64,000 nucleotides of DNA from Rhizobium etli 8C-3 (GCF_001908375.1 NZ_CP017241.1:1429001-1493000); one strand, 5' to 3'. Counted from the stretch's first letter, positions 1-8,044 are shown. Notes: generated by a model from the sequence alone, not told the origin. Program-made: numbers and translations.

Positions 1-1
1 G

Positions 2-238
2 AAAATCATTCGCCTTCCGCAAGTTGCCGCAGGTTTCGTCAGAAACGGGGAGTCGGGGGCGAAAACTTCTTACATCAGCGGCGAAACGACAGTTTGCGAG
101 TTGACGACAAACCGGGCTCGATTCGTGACGTATCGCGGCGGTCCCTATCGCAAACAGTATGACGACGGGATTGAAACGATCTCCGTCAGGAACCCCGCGA
201 CGCAAATTCGCTATTACATCTTCGGCATCCCGGCTTGA
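2..238 (+). CDS. C-terminal end of a phage structural protein (5' truncated by window)
   Basis: An open frame runs in from the left edge and stops at TGA 236-238, giving 78 residues that end in YYIFGIPA. No start lies in the window, so this is the tail end of a longer gene. It sits 78 bases before a tail-fibre gene on the same strand, so a tail or host-specificity protein is the natural guess. I see no diagnostic motif in the visible part. The frame is uninterrupted and its codon use matches the next gene. Confidence 0.6.
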   Translation, partial: KIIRLPQVAAGFVRNGESGAKTSYISGETTVCELTTNRARFVTYRGGPYRKQYDDGIETISVRNPATQIRYYIFGIPA

Positions 239-316
239 TACAGCCATTCCCGTTGCGGGGCGTTTAGGCACCTGCAACGAAATTCGCGACTGCAATCCCA
301 GCTCAGAGGCACCTGA

Positions 317-2086
317 ATGACCGCACCCTACACATCGGGGCAAGTAACCCTTGTCAATGGATCGGCCGCCGTGGTCGGCGTCGCAACCGGCTGGGCAACC
401 GCGTTGATCGCCGGCGGCGTGCTGTTCGTCGAGGCGGACGGCAACGCGCTCCCGATCCTCGGCATCACCGACGACACGCACCTGACGGCCGCCGTGAAAT
501 GGAAGGGTGCCAGCGGCACCTATCCGTATGCGATCGTCCGCGACACCGCCTACCTGCAGCAATTGACGACCAATAGCCAGGCGCTGGCCGCGCTTGTTCA
601 GGAGCTCGGCGGAGATGCCTTGACGGCGCTTGCTGCGCTTACGCCTGCGGCCAACAAGGTTCCGTACTTCAACGGTGAGGGGTCCGCCACATTGGCGGAT
701 TTCAGAACGAAGGGCCGTGCGATCGCCGCTGCGAATACGATGTCCGATCTGCTTTCGGAACTCGGTCCGGTGTTCGGCGGTATCTGCCCCGTCCCGTCCG
801 CTGCCGGTGTCGGTCTAGCTGACGGAAACATGAACACAATCAACGTTCGAGGTGAATACACCATTGCGGGCGATTGGACCAACGGACCTGACGGGGCGGG
901 TGCGGTCACGTACTCAGGTGTGCTTGATGTCATGGTGCGGACGTTCAATAACTTCTTTAAGCAAATATTCTATCGTTCAGGCGGTCGCATATATTCACGC
1001 GAATCGACCGATGGCGCGACTTGGACTACTTGGCTTCTTGATCCTGCGCTTAACACCGCTAACACCTGGACCGCGATACAAACGTTTTCCACCGCAACGG
1101 CCTTCAGTGCTTCGATAACGGTTGATGCCGGATCAAGTTACAGTGCGATACTCTTAAATCGATCTGGCATGAATGCCGCGATTGAGGCTCTTGCATCACC
1201 TGCTTTCCAACTTGGAACGCAAACAGCGCATCCCGTGATTTTTCGGGTTAACAACGTAGAGCGCGCCCGATTCGAGCCGACAAACGGTGACTTTCTAATT
1301 GGCACAACTGCGACGATCGACCCTGCGAGCGGTTCAACGGTAGGCTTGAACGTGCGTTGTTCAACCGGGCGCATGTGGCGGCGGGTGAGCGGCTATAATC
1401 CGTTTATTCAGGCGCGGCTTGTTTCTGAGGGCACTCTTCAGGAATTTTACTACGGTGCGTCGAGCGTCGGAACAATTGCCGTTACGTCAACATCGACAAC
1501 TTTCAACACGACGTCGGATTACCGCCTGAAGACGAACGTTGAACCGCTCGTGACGTTCTCGGTTGAGCCGGAAGATTTCGCATCACTTAATAACGCGTTG
1601 CTCCGCGTTCTCGCATATCGCCCCGTTTCCTATAACTGGATTGCCACAGGTGAGCTTTCTCACGGGTTCATTGCTCACGAGCTACAAGGGGCGGCACCGC
1701 ACGCTGTCACGGGTGAAAAAGACGCGATACGCAAGATTGGCAGAATAACGCTGCCAGATCGCGAAGAACAGCGCGAAATCCTCTTGCCGGATCGCATCGG
1801 GGAACGCGAAGTAATCGATCCGGTGACCGGTGAAACATACGTCGAGACGTACACGATCAAGGGTGAGACTCGCATAGAGACGTATACGGTCAAAGGGTCC
1901 GTACTGGAGAACGTTGACCAAAGTGAAATGGTCGAGGGCGCGACCTGGGAAGAAACCGGGGAAGTCCCGGTGTATCAGGTCGTTGACCACAGCAAGCTCG
2001 TTCCCGATCTCGTTGCCGCCGTTCAGGCGCTGACCATGACGGTGCTCGAATTGCGCCGGGAAGTGGACACTCTAAAGAGCGCCTAG
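317..2086 (+). CDS. phage tail fibre with pyocin-knob and S74 intramolecular chaperone domain
   Basis: This 589-residue protein is a likely receptor-binding tail fibre. The N-terminal ~100 residues look like a virion-attachment domain. Residues ~165-245 (GLADGNMNTINVRGEYTI, then TWTTW) match the pyocin-knob family seen in phage and tailocin fibres. The C-terminus carries the S74 peptidase/chaperone signature SDYRLKTNV at residues 400-408. In that family a Ser-Asp pair self-cleaves after the fibre has trimerised. A charged Thr/Glu-rich stretch with a near-repeat (ETYVETYTIKG, ETRIETYTVKG) lies at ~505-535. The last ~30 residues are heptad-like, which fits a trimeric coiled coil. Lysis genes follow directly, as in many tailed phages. 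Confidence 0.88.
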   Translation: MTAPYTSGQVTLVNGSAAVVGVATGWATALIAGGVLFVEADGNALPILGITDDTHLTAAVKWKGASGTYPYAIVRDTAYLQQLTTNSQALAALVQELGGDALTALAALTPAANKVPYFNGEGSATLADFRTKGRAIAAANTMSDLLSELGPVFGGICPVPSAAGVGLADGNMNTINVRGEYTIAGDWTNGPDGAGAVTYSGVLDVMVRTFNNFFKQIFYRSGGRIYSRESTDGATWTTWLLDPALNTANTWTAIQTFSTATAFSASITVDAGSSYSAILLNRSGMNAAIEALASPAFQLGTQTAHPVIFRVNNVERARFEPTNGDFLIGTTATIDPASGSTVGLNVRCSTGRMWRRVSGYNPFIQARLVSEGTLQEFYYGASSVGTIAVTSTSTTFNTTSDYRLKTNVEPLVTFSVEPEDFASLNNALLRVLAYRPVSYNWIATGELSHGFIAHELQGAAPHAVTGEKDAIRKIGRITLPDREEQREILLPDRIGEREVIDPVTGETYVETYTIKGETRIETYTVKGSVLENVDQSEMVEGATWEETGEVPVYQVVDHSKLVPDLVAAVQALTMTVLELRREVDTLKSA

Positions 2087-2121
2087 CAGAACATCGCGGC
2101 GTTGTGGTTTTTGCAAATGAA

Positions 2122-2151
2122 ACGGGCCGCACCCCAGCCGATGCGACCCGT
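2122..2151. terminator. hairpin between tail fibre and lysis genes
   Basis: Arms ACGGGCCGCA (2122-2131) and TGCGACCCGT (2142-2151) pair with one mismatch around a 10-base loop. There is no T-run on the + strand, so this is a weak terminator at best and may be an RNA processing or pausing site between the fibre gene and the lysis cassette. Confidence 0.4.
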
Positions 2152-2264
2152 CCTAATGGAGCGACGGTACACATTACAGCCGCCGCACGGTTAGGTAGCA
2201 TAAGCGCTAGCTAATTTGAACTACCTCTTTTGGCGTAGTTTTCCCTTCCAATCTGGAGACTGAA

Positions 2265-2765
2265 ATGTCTGAACCGCACTGGATCACCAGGGCGCGCAGC
2301 TTTATTGGCATGCGCGAAATTCCCGGCCCGAAACACGAGCCTCGCATCCTGAAATTCTGGGAGCTGATCAAGGCGCCCTTTCGCGACGACGAAACGAGCT
2401 GGTGCGGCGCTTTCGTCGGTGGCGTCCTGTCGGCTTCCGGCCTGCCGATCGTCGGCGGTGCTGCCGCGGCGCGTTCGTGGTTGAAGCTGCCGACGAAGCT
2501 TTCCGGTCCCGTCGCCGGCTGCGTCGTCGTCTTCTGGCGCGGCTCTCCGCAAGGATGGTCCGGTCACGTGGGTTTCGTCGTGGGCCGCGATCGGAACGGC
2601 AATCTCATGGTGCTCGGCGGCAACCAGGCAGACATGGTAAGCATCAGGCCTTTCGCCAAGGCACGTGTCCTCGGCTATCGCTGGCCCGATCCGGATACCG
2701 CGCCGCAGGCGCGTGAGCTGCCGATCCTGTCCAGCGACGGCAAGGTCTCCACCAATGAGGCGTAG
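2265..2765 (+). CDS. endolysin, TIGR02594-type NlpC/P60-CHAP-like peptidoglycan hydrolase
   Basis: This 166-residue protein should cleave peptidoglycan peptide bonds during phage lysis. The core pattern is SWCGAF with the candidate nucleophile Cys47, then SGHVGFVVG with His101, and GGNQ with Asn120 as the polar third residue. This arrangement is typical of the TIGR02594 family common in rhizobial prophages. There is no signal peptide, so it should depend on the holin encoded directly downstream. Its stop overlaps that gene's start by 11 bases. The gene is full length and the frame is clean. Confidence 0.85.
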   Translation: MSEPHWITRARSFIGMREIPGPKHEPRILKFWELIKAPFRDDETSWCGAFVGGVLSASGLPIVGGAAAARSWLKLPTKLSGPVAGCVVVFWRGSPQGWSGHVGFVVGRDRNGNLMVLGGNQADMVSIRPFAKARVLGYRWPDPDTAPQARELPILSSDGKVSTNEA

Positions 2766-3042
2766 GAACCCGCATGGGCTCTTCGAGTGGGGCCGACGGC
2801 GCCTGCTGATCTACCTGACGCTACTTTTCTGCGGCGTTGCGGCGACAGCCATCCTTGTCGTTGCGCTACAGGGGACGAGTACGGCGCTGCTGATCGCTCT
2901 CGTCGGCGCGATCTTCAGCCTCGCTGGAGCGACGCTCGGTTCATACATCTTCGGCGCCCAATGGGACACGAACAACGCCCGCAACGCCGGCGTGACCGAG
3001 TTGACTATCGGCGACGACCCTCCGGAAGGATATGCCGGATGA
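2755..3042 (+). CDS. small holin-like membrane protein
   Basis: This 95-residue protein has two hydrophobic helices at ~18-40 (LLIYLTLLFCGVAATAIL) and ~45-68, a basic N-terminus and a charged C-terminal tail. I chose ATG 2755 because it overlaps the endolysin stop and keeps the frame with the membrane segments. The stop TGA overlaps the next start (ATGA, 3039-3042), so the cassette is translationally coupled. Position next to the endolysin and the topology suggest a class II holin, but no family-specific motif is visible and an antiholin role is equally possible. Confidence 0.65.
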   Translation: MRRRNPHGLFEWGRRRLLIYLTLLFCGVAATAILVVALQGTSTALLIALVGAIFSLAGATLGSYIFGAQWDTNNARNAGVTELTIGDDPPEGYAG

Positions 3043-3509
3043 TGGCAAAGATCCTCATGTGGCTGACGATTGCGCTGGCGGCCGTCGCAGTCGGCCTCGG
3101 CGTCATGCTTGCAATCAGCTGGGGCAATGTCGACAAGCTGGAGGCGGAGAAGGCCGTCATTCAGCGGGAGCTCGATGAGACGGCGGCCGATCTCAAGGTG
3201 TCGACCGACAACCACAATCGCATGCTGTCGGAGAAGAACCGCATGCTGGCGTCCGAGCGCGAGCGCGCCGCCGCTGAACAGAGCGCCGCCGTTCAGAGCG
3301 CGCGCATAGCCAAGGATATCGAATATGCGACGGACGGTACGAAATGCCGTGATAGCGATCCTATGCAGCGCGTTTTGCGCGGGCTGTGGAACGCAGAACA
3401 TCGTCAAGGTGCCGGAGGCGTCGATCCGTTACCAGACGCAGGACGATCCGGAAGCGCAGCTGGTGTGTCCGGAGCCGCCGGCGGCGATCAATCCCGACAC
3501 GGCAACTGA
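3039..3509 (+). CDS. Rz-like inner-membrane spanin (i-spanin)
   Basis: This 156-residue protein has one N-terminal transmembrane anchor (~4-27), then a long charged helical region (~33-100) rich in Glu, Lys, Arg and Ala with heptad character. That is the usual i-spanin layout: an inner-membrane anchor with a periplasmic coiled coil. It starts at MM within an ATGA overlap with the holin-like gene. From base 3325 on, a second gene is read in another frame. The i-spanin residues beyond ~96 (Gly, Arg and Ala-rich, little structure) are therefore constrained by that second gene. The function comes from architecture and position. Confidence 0.72.
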   Translation: MMAKILMWLTIALAAVAVGLGVMLAISWGNVDKLEAEKAVIQRELDETAADLKVSTDNHNRMLSEKNRMLASERERAAAEQSAAVQSARIAKDIEYATDGTKCRDSDPMQRVLRGLWNAEHRQGAGGVDPLPDAGRSGSAAGVSGAAGGDQSRHGN

Positions 3510-3621
3510 CCGCCAGGTCGCAGGCTACGTGCTCGGTCTGCGCGACGGATACGGCACCTGCTACCGCTCGGTCACGACATATAAAATCTATCGCAAGGGA
3601 ACAGCGAATGTCGCCAACTGA
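3325..3621 (+). CDS. Rz1-like outer-membrane lipoprotein spanin (o-spanin), overlapping out of frame
   Basis: This 98-residue lipoprotein has a basic n-region (MRRTVRN), a short hydrophobic stretch and the lipobox FCAGC with Cys21 as the lipidated residue. It begins inside the i-spanin gene in a different frame and shares 185 bases with it (3325-3509), then runs past its stop. An o-spanin that starts within the i-spanin gene is the classic Rz/Rz1 arrangement. Together the pair is expected to fuse inner and outer membranes in the last step of lysis. The next gene starts 14 bases before this one ends. Confidence 0.78.
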   Translation: MRRTVRNAVIAILCSAFCAGCGTQNIVKVPEASIRYQTQDDPEAQLVCPEPPAAINPDTATDRQVAGYVLGLRDGYGTCYRSVTTYKIYRKGTANVAN

Positions 3622-3958
3622 ATTTGATCCCCGGATGCATCAGCAAATGGGGGAAGTGCTTGCCGAAATTCGCAATCTTCGCGACGCCTTTCGCCAATCG
3701 GAGATCAAGTCGGACAATAGTCGTGCCACCATGCATCAGCGCATGGATATGCTGGTCGACCGCGTAGGCAAGGTTGAAGGCAACGTCGCGGCCGTTCAGG
3801 AAGATATTTCAGAGATGCGGCCTGTAACGGACGATGTGAAGCGCTGGAAGCTTATGGGAATCGGTGCTCTTGCCGTAATCGGCATCGGCGGCATGGCGAT
3901 GGGTGTGACGTTCGCGGACGCTATCCGGCGGATCGGGTCGATTATCCTAGGACGCTAG
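3608..3958 (+). CDS. DUF1515-like small phage membrane protein
   Basis: This 116-residue protein has an N-terminal amphipathic, coiled-coil-like part (~8-75, with MGEVLAEIRNLRDAF) and one C-terminal hydrophobic segment (~80-102, LMGIGALAVIGIGGMAMGV). The pattern matches DUF1515 as I remember it from rhizobial prophages. The ATG overlaps the end of the o-spanin gene, so it belongs to the lysis transcription unit. A holin, antiholin or membrane-regulator role would fit but is not shown by any motif. Confidence 0.65.
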   Translation: MSPTEFDPRMHQQMGEVLAEIRNLRDAFRQSEIKSDNSRATMHQRMDMLVDRVGKVEGNVAAVQEDISEMRPVTDDVKRWKLMGIGALAVIGIGGMAMGVTFADAIRRIGSIILGR

Positions 3959-4002
3959 TGGCGAAACATGTGCTCTGACGTAGAGACTTTTGCCCTGACG
4001 AA

Positions 4003-4025
4003 CGGTTGATAACCGCGGCGCACGG
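4003..4025. repeat. direct repeat copy A flanking the 337-residue cargo gene
   Basis: The core TGATAACCGCGGCGCA (4007-4022) recurs exactly at 5349-5364. Over 23 bases (4003-4025 against 5345-5367) only two positions differ. The copies lie in the same orientation on either side of the reverse-strand gene at 4171-5184. Confidence 0.7.
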
Positions 4026-4170
4026 CCATGCTCCTTGGGCAGGGTAACACTGCGAACGGGAAGAACATGTTGCGCATGCTCGAATTGCAGACAACATCTT
4101 GCGTCCCGTTTTCGCTGAGTTGGAGGCTTTTATGCGGAGGTTGCCCTGATTTCTGGTTGCGGCGAGGGAG

Positions 4171-5184
4171 TTAAACCAAGGCCGCCATCTCAGCATCGAG
4201 AGCCCAACTGTGTAATCCTGGATTCATCGCAATCATCCCGGAGATACCAAAGCTGGCGAGTATCACGATGTAAGTGAATGTGCAGTTCGCCTGATTGGCT
4301 CTCTCCATAATGCCGTCCATGTATTCCGCCAAGCCTTCGATGATCGAGGAGACAACGACTTGAAACCGCCAGTGATGTCCGATTATCGCGGATCGAATTT
4401 GGCCGTCGGGGGAGGCCTCCATTTCTGCGGCTGAATTTGTGATGAAGATTACAGCGCTGAAAATTTCATCCCAATTCAGATCCGAGAAGTCATTGGGTAT
4501 TTGGCCGTGACGTCTCTTGCCTTCAAAGATGACTCGGAACTCGTCAAACCAAGTTACAGGCCGCCCCTTGATGATCGTCGCCCCGAGCCATTTCGGTTCG
4601 TTCGGAATTTGGGCCTTAGCCCAACGCACGCGGCCATCATAACGCCAGCTAAGGAGGCTGCGAGCGTTTTCCGCCGTTACAACTCCATATTCCGATATTG
4701 ATTTGCAAAAAGCGAGGAGGTCCCGGGCTCCACCTCCGAGTCGTGCAAGATCCCGCATAACGTCAGACGTGATTGTGCAACAGATGCGGACCTTTTCAGG
4801 CATCCCCTCCGTTATGATCGAATGAGCGAGGCAAGCCGCATGGGGCCCGTCTACTACACTTATCACGGCAATATGATCGATATCTTCCCAAGCAATTGCG
4901 AACGATTGGAATTCGTTCTGCCCCCTGATTGGACGCCCACCTTGCCATTCGAGAATTCTTGCGCGTGCCTGGTTCAAGTTGTGATCGCAAAGGTTCTCGA
5001 AATAGGATTTGCCTTCTGTCGCATTGATAAAGAGCAGGGATCTGCCAACAGCGATTATCATGTCAGCCGGCTCTCTACCGTTCCCCCATAGGGCTGGATG
5101 AAATGTCGACCTCGAACTAATCGAATGCTTCGAATACGAGGCTACAAGTTCTTCTTGAAGTGTTCTCGATTTTTTCCTGGCCAC
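4171..5184 (-). CDS. uncharacterised 337-residue cargo protein, possible nuclease fold
   Basis: I do not recognise this family with certainty. I start it at GTG 5184, because GGAGG sits 5 bases upstream; the frame is open to TTG 5199. Near the N-terminus, PADMIIAVGRSLLFINATEGK (split by position: Asp41, then Glu57-Gly58-Lys59) resembles the D...ExK spacing of PD-(D/E)XK nucleases, with hydrophobic strands before each acidic residue. The second half contains a WDEIF motif and a hydrophobic segment near the C-terminus (~302-325). It lies downstream of the metallopeptidase gene on the same strand, separated by 261 bases, and is bracketed by 23-bp direct repeats. That suggests insertion as a unit. 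A defence or anti-phage role is a guess from context. Confidence 0.6.
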   Translation of the reverse strand: MARKKSRTLQEELVASYSKHSISSRSTFHPALWGNGREPADMIIAVGRSLLFINATEGKSYFENLCDHNLNQARARILEWQGGRPIRGQNEFQSFAIAWEDIDHIAVISVVDGPHAACLAHSIITEGMPEKVRICCTITSDVMRDLARLGGGARDLLAFCKSISEYGVVTAENARSLLSWRYDGRVRWAKAQIPNEPKWLGATIIKGRPVTWFDEFRVIFEGKRRHGQIPNDFSDLNWDEIFSAVIFITNSAAEMEASPDGQIRSAIIGHHWRFQVVVSSIIEGLAEYMDGIMERANQANCTFTYIVILASFGISGMIAMNPGLHSWALDAEMAALV

Positions 5185-5344
5185 CGGCCCCTCCTTCAAC
5201 GGAAGCTAAGGAAGCAGGGAGATGGAGAGAAGTCTAGGCGGTAGATGCGGTTGTCCCCGCTTTGAGGTGGTTCCAATCGAGAGCCGAAAATGTCCGGAAT
5301 GCCGTGTCAAATTTCCGAATTTGGGCGTCCTGTGCGTCGACAGT

Positions 5345-5367
5345 CGGCTGATAACCGCGGCGCAGGG
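5345..5367. repeat. direct repeat copy B flanking the 337-residue cargo gene
   Basis: Second copy of the 23-bp repeat (core TGATAACCGCGGCGCA at 5349-5364). It lies between the 337-residue gene and the metallopeptidase gene. The rest of this 261-base gap (5185-5445) shows no convincing gene. Confidence 0.7.
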
Positions 5368-5445
5368 GAAATATTCCTGTAAGGCGGAAAATAGCCCGGC
5401 CTACTACTAACTTGATGTTGAGCGCCTCGATGCGTCGGTAGGCTA

Positions 5446-6633
5446 CTACGAACTCAGCCTGCCTGAAGCTGGCGCAAGATTTCCGCCGCGAACGAAGGGC
5501 AAAAGTTCGTCCCGTATACCCGCCCATGCATCCAAAACGGCTTGCAGATGCTCAGTCGACAATGAGTTGCCAACTACTGACTGGATTCCCCGAAAATCAG
5601 GCTCGTCATTTAAAATTGCCGCTATTCCGAATTCCGATCTACTGATGAGGTGTGCCACATCATTCAAAGCAGTATCGGCATCGTAGGCATAGTAAGAATT
5701 GTTTTTGAATATCTCCGCTATCGTCAGAGCGATCCAATGCTGTCGCAAGGGCGACTGGGGATGAGTAAAAAGATGCTGGTTGAATGGGTCCCATTCTTTG
5801 CAGTCAAACAGGCGAAACAAAATGTAGACCGAGCTAAAAATCAGGCGGACGACTTTCTCAGGCGATCCATAGGCTTCCTGTAATGCTTGCTCCGCTTGCA
5901 AATTTGGCGGACGCGGCACTCCCTCGCGCATAACATCATAGGCCTTGTTTAGCGTGTATAATATTGCACCGGCGTCCGCGTCCATTTCGAGCGCCTGACG
6001 GATCAGTCCACCCTCAGAGCTTGTTTCACCGATAGCCTCACCTAAGACGGACGCCCCTTCTCGCTGTCGAAGCCAGTCCAAATGTCCAAATCGCAGATGT
6101 GTTACTTCATGAAAAAAAAGGAAGTCGAGGGCGGCGCCAAGCATGTAGTGAGCATAGATAGCGCGTACAGGGCACAGCGGGACAACACCTTGCCGATCGC
6201 GCGCTTGATTGATCAGATCGGTGACCAGATAGGGGATGTGTGCCCTCGATGCGTCTTCTTTGTTTGAATCCCCGATGTCTTTGAGAAATTGAGGCAGACT
6301 TAGTAAACGGCTAAACGTGTCCCGCAGGGTGAAATAGACACCGATGTTAAGCCCTACAAAATCAAAGTCCTCGGTAGGAGACGCGTAAGCAAATGCATTC
6401 AGCGAAGGGTGCGATGTCAGCCCATATGTAATAGGCCTGGGTCTGGCTGTGTAGTATTTATCAAGTGTAATATTACAATTATGCGTAAGTCTCATATGCA
6501 GACCAAGCATAAGCTTATACATATTTATTCGATGTCGACCTTCAAGAAAAAATATTCCTCCTTTGTTGTTGATAATTGATAGAATTTCGCTGTTTTCATG
6601 CTGCGGCAACGGTGGTATATAAATTTTATTCAT
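5446..6633 (-). CDS. HExxH zinc metallopeptidase-like protein of unknown target
   Basis: This 395-residue protein carries a clear zincin signature: HEVTH at residues 175-179 followed by FGH (His184), and a downstream EMDAD at 216-220 that can supply the third zinc ligand. No signal peptide is visible, so it probably acts in the cytoplasm. The layout recalls the peptidase U49/Lit phage-exclusion family and other intracellular proteases, but I cannot assign the family firmly. ATG 6633 lies 8 bases after the stop of the SRAP gene, so the two are probably co-transcribed. The 5' third is visibly richer in A and T than the neighbours, which suggests recent acquisition. Confidence 0.7.
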   Translation of the reverse strand: MNKIYIPPLPQHENSEILSIINNKGGIFFLEGRHRINMYKLMLGLHMRLTHNCNITLDKYYTARPRPITYGLTSHPSLNAFAYASPTEDFDFVGLNIGVYFTLRDTFSRLLSLPQFLKDIGDSNKEDASRAHIPYLVTDLINQARDRQGVVPLCPVRAIYAHYMLGAALDFLFFHEVTHLRFGHLDWLRQREGASVLGEAIGETSSEGGLIRQALEMDADAGAILYTLNKAYDVMREGVPRPPNLQAEQALQEAYGSPEKVVRLIFSSVYILFRLFDCKEWDPFNQHLFTHPQSPLRQHWIALTIAEIFKNNSYYAYDADTALNDVAHLISRSEFGIAAILNDEPDFRGIQSVVGNSLSTEHLQAVLDAWAGIRDELLPFVRGGNLAPASGRLSS

Positions 6634-6641
6634 GTTTCACA

Positions 6642-7373
6642 TCAAGCCACGGCGGCCTGCTCAACGGGCAAGAGCACGAGTTTGTCATTTGTCAGCGGAC
6701 GCTGCAACCTCCTTGCCTCCTCCCATGGTGCTGTCAGCCAGGTTTCGATTTCATCCACGTTCGACAAGATGACCGGCATGGCCTTCTCGTGGATCGGCGC
6801 CACGATGGCGTTCGGCTCGGTCGTCAGGAAACCGTAGAGATCCGCAGTCACCAAGCCTTCCTTGATCTTGCGGACGCTCTGCCATTGCGGCACCCAAAAT
6901 CCAGCGAAGAACATCAGCGGACAATCCGGATCGGCCGCAAACCAGGCATTCGGCGTTCTGCCACCTTCGGGCTTGCTGGCCGAGTCCGGCTCGGCGAAGG
7001 CCGTGAAAGGAACGACGCAGCGAAATTCGACGCCGTGCCAGCGCTTCCAATGCTTGCTTTCGACATTGCGAACATTGGTGGTTCCGCCATCCGGCTCCAT
7101 TTTCAGAAGCTCCTGGAAATCGACGTCCTTGCCTTTCTTTCGCAGGCTGTCCGCTCGTTTGGTCGCCGCCTGAAACAGCGCCTGTGACGAGCTCGGAAGG
7201 CCCCATCGCACGTTTGCCAGCTCCCGGCCGGCCGGTGTGTTGCGGACGATGGGCGCCATCCGGTCGGGCCATATCTCTTCGATCGGCTGCAGATTGCCGG
7301 TGCTGTCGATCATCGCGCGTGTGATCGCGCGGATTGCCTCCTGGTTACTCAGCATCCGGTAGAGATTGCACAC
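6642..7373 (-). CDS. SRAP family abasic-site DNA-crosslinking protein (YedK/HMCES type)
   Basis: These proteins bind abasic sites in single-stranded DNA and form a covalent DNA-protein crosslink through an N-terminal Cys2. The chosen start is GTG 7373, giving (M)CNLYRM with Cys2 exposed after Met removal. The other expected residues are present: NVRN at 100-103, Glu128 in TAFAEPD, and His195 in APIHEKAMP. The length of 243 residues is normal for the family. The frame stays open 59 codons upstream (to GTG 7550) without a stop. That stretch is protein-like, but a start there would bury Cys2. The metallopeptidase gene follows after 8 bases. Confidence 0.88.
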   Translation of the reverse strand: MCNLYRMLSNQEAIRAITRAMIDSTGNLQPIEEIWPDRMAPIVRNTPAGRELANVRWGLPSSSQALFQAATKRADSLRKKGKDVDFQELLKMEPDGGTTNVRNVESKHWKRWHGVEFRCVVPFTAFAEPDSASKPEGGRTPNAWFAADPDCPLMFFAGFWVPQWQSVRKIKEGLVTADLYGFLTTEPNAIVAPIHEKAMPVILSNVDEIETWLTAPWEEARRLQRPLTNDKLVLLPVEQAAVA

Positions 7374-8044
7374 ATTTCCCTCCCTCGGCTCCCAATAGCC
7401 GCGTTTTGAAACTTCGTCAGTGTCGATGAACTGGCCGTTCCAGCGTGATTGAAATTCTGAGGCAGCTTCGCGAGTCGGGAAGCAAAAGACAAGATAGGCG
7501 TCCCCGTCGAGTTGCGCGCGATACTGCCGGCACCTGCTATCGATTTGCACACATGATGACAGGACCTCGCCACGAATTTAAGTCGTATAGTGATTGGCAT
7601 GACGAAGCTGCGTCAATCAAAACCTCTCCTCCGGGAGCCGTGTCTGGCGCGTCGCAAACCGACGCCGCCGAAGGGAGAGCTGCGGCTTAGGAAATCAAAA
7701 GGAACGGGTGAATTGCCTGGCGGTGCAGTGACGACTGGGCTCGCCGTTGAGGAAGGTTCGAGACGAGCCCGTCGCACCCTGTGCCGTAGCTGATCCAACG
7801 TCACGGCGCAGATATCGATCGCGCGACGAAGTTGGGCGAACGGGGGGCGGACGCCATCCTTAAGTGATCAGCGGGCAACTGATCAACGGGCGACTTCGTC
7901 GCGCGACGTTTGGTGAACGGTCGATGCATCAAAACGTTCCAGTGCGCTAACGTACAGAAGAGGTTCCGCTTTGCGCCTTGGTATATGCTGTTTTACCGGC
8001 CCCGAATTGACGGCTAAGACCGGTTAAGCACGGAGGAGCACAAG
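7374..8044. other. 671-base non-coding stretch upstream of the SRAP gene
   Basis: The left part (7374-7550) is the in-frame upstream extension of the SRAP gene and may be coding. The remainder holds no convincing gene; the short frames here have arginine-rich, unstructured products. It contains the long inverted repeat at 7819-7906 and the leader of the gene at 8045, whose GGAGG-type ribosome site lies at ~8032. Confidence 0.55.
7819..7906. repeat. 14-bp perfect inverted repeat with 60-base loop
   Basis: TCGCGCGACGAAGT (7819-7832) is the exact reverse complement of ACTTCGTCGCGCGA (7893-7906). The loop contains two further related tracts, GATCAGCGGGCAACT and GATCAACGGGCGACT. The element lies between the divergent SRAP and 8045 genes. 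It could be a regulatory site or the remnant of a small inverted-repeat element. Confidence 0.6.
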
